Shown: piece by piece, positions 6,721 to 7,469 of the stretch
Layout: every line of letters starts with the position of its first letter
How positions within the stretch are numbered: position 1 is the first letter of the stretch
Origin: Parcubacteria group bacterium
GTDB taxonomy: Bacteria > Patescibacteriota > Minisyncoccia > SW-4-49-11
Length of the DNA: 7,469 bases
Reading direction: 5' to 3'
Assembly (NCBI GenBank): GCA_003565105.1
Contig: PXDG01000105.1
Coordinates: forward strand, 1-7,469
The notes under the pieces: model-generated
Database searches by the model: none
What the model was told of the DNA's origin: nothing
The model's input: the letters and a program-made list of their open reading frames with translations, nothing else
Program-made: the position numbers and the translations under genes

Positions 6721-7347
6721 ATGTATAGAGATTTATCTGAGATAGAAGAAGTTATTAAGTATGAAATGACTTATAGCAATATCAGTGAAGTAGCATCATT
6801 AGAATCAGCTACATATTCAGATTTTCTTAAAAAAATTGACTCGGGTCAATATATCTATCAGTTTAATCTAACTGGGTATCATATAACAAACTTCTTTTTT
6901 TTATTTTACTCACATTATAAAAGAATAAGACTCTTTGGGATTCTAGATTCTTTATGGGTGATTATTTCAATAATATTACTAATTGGATCTGTTTTATTAA
7001 CATTTATACATGGAGACATGTCGTACTTGTTGGGAATAATTTTATTAAGTAGTCCCTTTTTAATGAAACCACTCAAAGGACCTTTCTCTCCACTTTTTCT
7101 ATTGATATTAGATATATTGCTATTAGTATTAGTTCTTTACTTATTTTTTACTTATCCTTTCTTAGTTATAAGGTATTTGACTATTTGTTTTTATTTACCT
7201 TACATATTAACATCAACTTCGTTATTTTTGAAAAAGGATGTTTATTTAAGTATTCTTCGAGATTCTGAATCAGCATTCTTATATTTATTTGAAAGACAGT
7301 TTGTCTCGGTTTTAGATACCAAAGAGAAATGTATTATTATAAAATAA
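6721..7347 (+). CDS. Hypothetical membrane protein with about four transmembrane segments
   Basis: I do not recognise a family. The first 70 or so residues are polar and probably cytoplasmic, starting with the acidic DLSEIEEVIKYE and ending in a basic SHYKRIR. Hydrophobic segments lie at about 77-97, 101-116, 123-143 and 146-170. The second is short and weak, so the count could be three or four. A short basic KKD (171-173) follows the last segment, and the tail from about 174 to 208 is polar (RDSESAF, FERQF, DTKEK). There is no cleavable signal peptide and no catalytic motif I can see. Composition is very AT-rich: hand counts give 17 of 60 G+C at 6901-6960 and 13 of 60 at 6961-7020, against 29 of 60 at 5161-5220 in leuS. 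It lies 78 bp after the 109-residue gene on the same strand and is closed by a stem-loop at 7349-7375. Possible roles, such as membrane partner or immunity protein, are speculation. Confidence 0.75.
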   Translation: MYRDLSEIEEVIKYEMTYSNISEVASLESATYSDFLKKIDSGQYIYQFNLTGYHITNFFFLFYSHYKRIRLFGILDSLWVIISIILLIGSVLLTFIHGDMSYLLGIILLSSPFLMKPLKGPFSPLFLLILDILLLVLVLYLFFTYPFLVIRYLTICFYLPYILTSTSLFLKKDVYLSILRDSESAFLYLFERQFVSVLDTKEKCIIIK

Positions 7348-7348
7348 A

Positions 7349-7375
7349 TAAAGACTATTGAAGCAATAGTCTTTA
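7349..7375. terminator. Stem-loop, probable bidirectional intrinsic terminator
   Basis: AAAGACTATTG (7350-7360), loop AAG, and CAATAGTCTTT (7364-7374) pair perfectly over 11 bp, with an extra T-A pair (7349/7375). It starts 2 nt after the stop of the membrane protein gene. On the plus strand the U-rich tail is short and the stem is poor in GC. Read on the minus strand, the stem is followed by the more T-rich TATTTATTTTAT, so it may better terminate a gene arriving from the right. Confidence 0.65.
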
Positions 7376-7391
7376 ATATGGGGACTACTAT

Positions 7392-7469
7392 TTAGATTAT
7401 CTTACCCACCCAAAGATCCTGTCCATTTCTTGAGGAATATTCTTCTCTAATATCTTCCCGTGAGCCATA
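7392..7469 (-). CDS. Possible C-terminal fragment of a convergent gene
   Basis: On the minus strand, the frame entering at 7469 stays open for 25 codons and stops at TAA (7394-7392). It reads YGSREDIREEYSSRNGQD and then LWVGKII, a charged, protein-like tail. No function can be assigned. Support comes from the shared stem-loop lying just downstream and the usual spacing of convergent genes. A second minus-strand frame starting at ATG 7468 (MAHGKILEKN and on, stop at 7399-7397) is a competing reading of the same bases, so the frame is not certain. Confidence 0.35.
   Translation of the reverse strand, partial: YGSREDIREEYSSRNGQDLWVGKII

Noticed and set aside
1..7347. Possible use of UGA as glycine (code 25, as in Gracilibacteria or Absconditabacteria)
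   Set aside because: The reading frames of the ATPase, pgk, leuS and both small genes contain no in-frame TGA, and motif glycines use GGN codons. All visible stops are TAA or TAG, which hints at rare TGA use, but five genes are too few to conclude anything.
1..7469. CRISPR array, tRNA, rRNA, transposase or insertion-sequence ends
   Set aside because: No regularly spaced repeats, cloverleaf-like segments, transposase motifs or terminal inverted repeats were seen on either strand.

Overview
The window reads as a piece of a bacterial chromosome, most likely from the Candidate Phyla Radiation (Patescibacteria). This placement is inferred. It rests on a LeuRS of the compact bacterial type with CPR-like phrasing, an unusually short phosphoglycerate kinase, a GspE/PilB-type motor gene beside housekeeping genes, short AT-rich leaders, and almost no recognisable Shine-Dalgarno sequences. 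The standard bacterial code (table 11) fits: no in-frame TGA interrupts the large reading frames, and every visible stop is TAA or TAG.

Layout. Positions 1-2532 (minus strand) hold one uninterrupted reading frame of at least 844 codons that leaves the window at its C-terminal end. It is a fusion of two GspE/PilB secretion ATPase modules in one polypeptide, with a single N-terminal MshEN-like domain. The first module has a damaged P-loop (Gly to Glu before the catalytic Lys); the second is canonical. A divergent promoter region of about 120 bp follows. Then come pgk (2656-3717, plus) and leuS (3784-6273, plus), each with its own extended -10 promoter. From about 6274 the base composition drops sharply, and two unrecognised plus-strand genes follow: a 109-residue soluble protein (6313-6642) and a 208-residue protein with about four membrane segments (6721-7347). 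A stem-loop terminator (7349-7375) closes this unit. The last 78 bases probably hold the C-terminal end of a convergent minus-strand gene.

How the genes relate. pgk (glycolysis) and leuS (translation) are housekeeping genes with no direct link to each other. The tandem ATPase would power type IV pilus or type II-like assembly at the inner membrane and shares only the divergent promoter region with pgk. The two low-GC genes look like an accessory insertion with its own control signals. The most notable object is the fused, asymmetric double ATPase; the unusual active-site substitutions in PGK come second.
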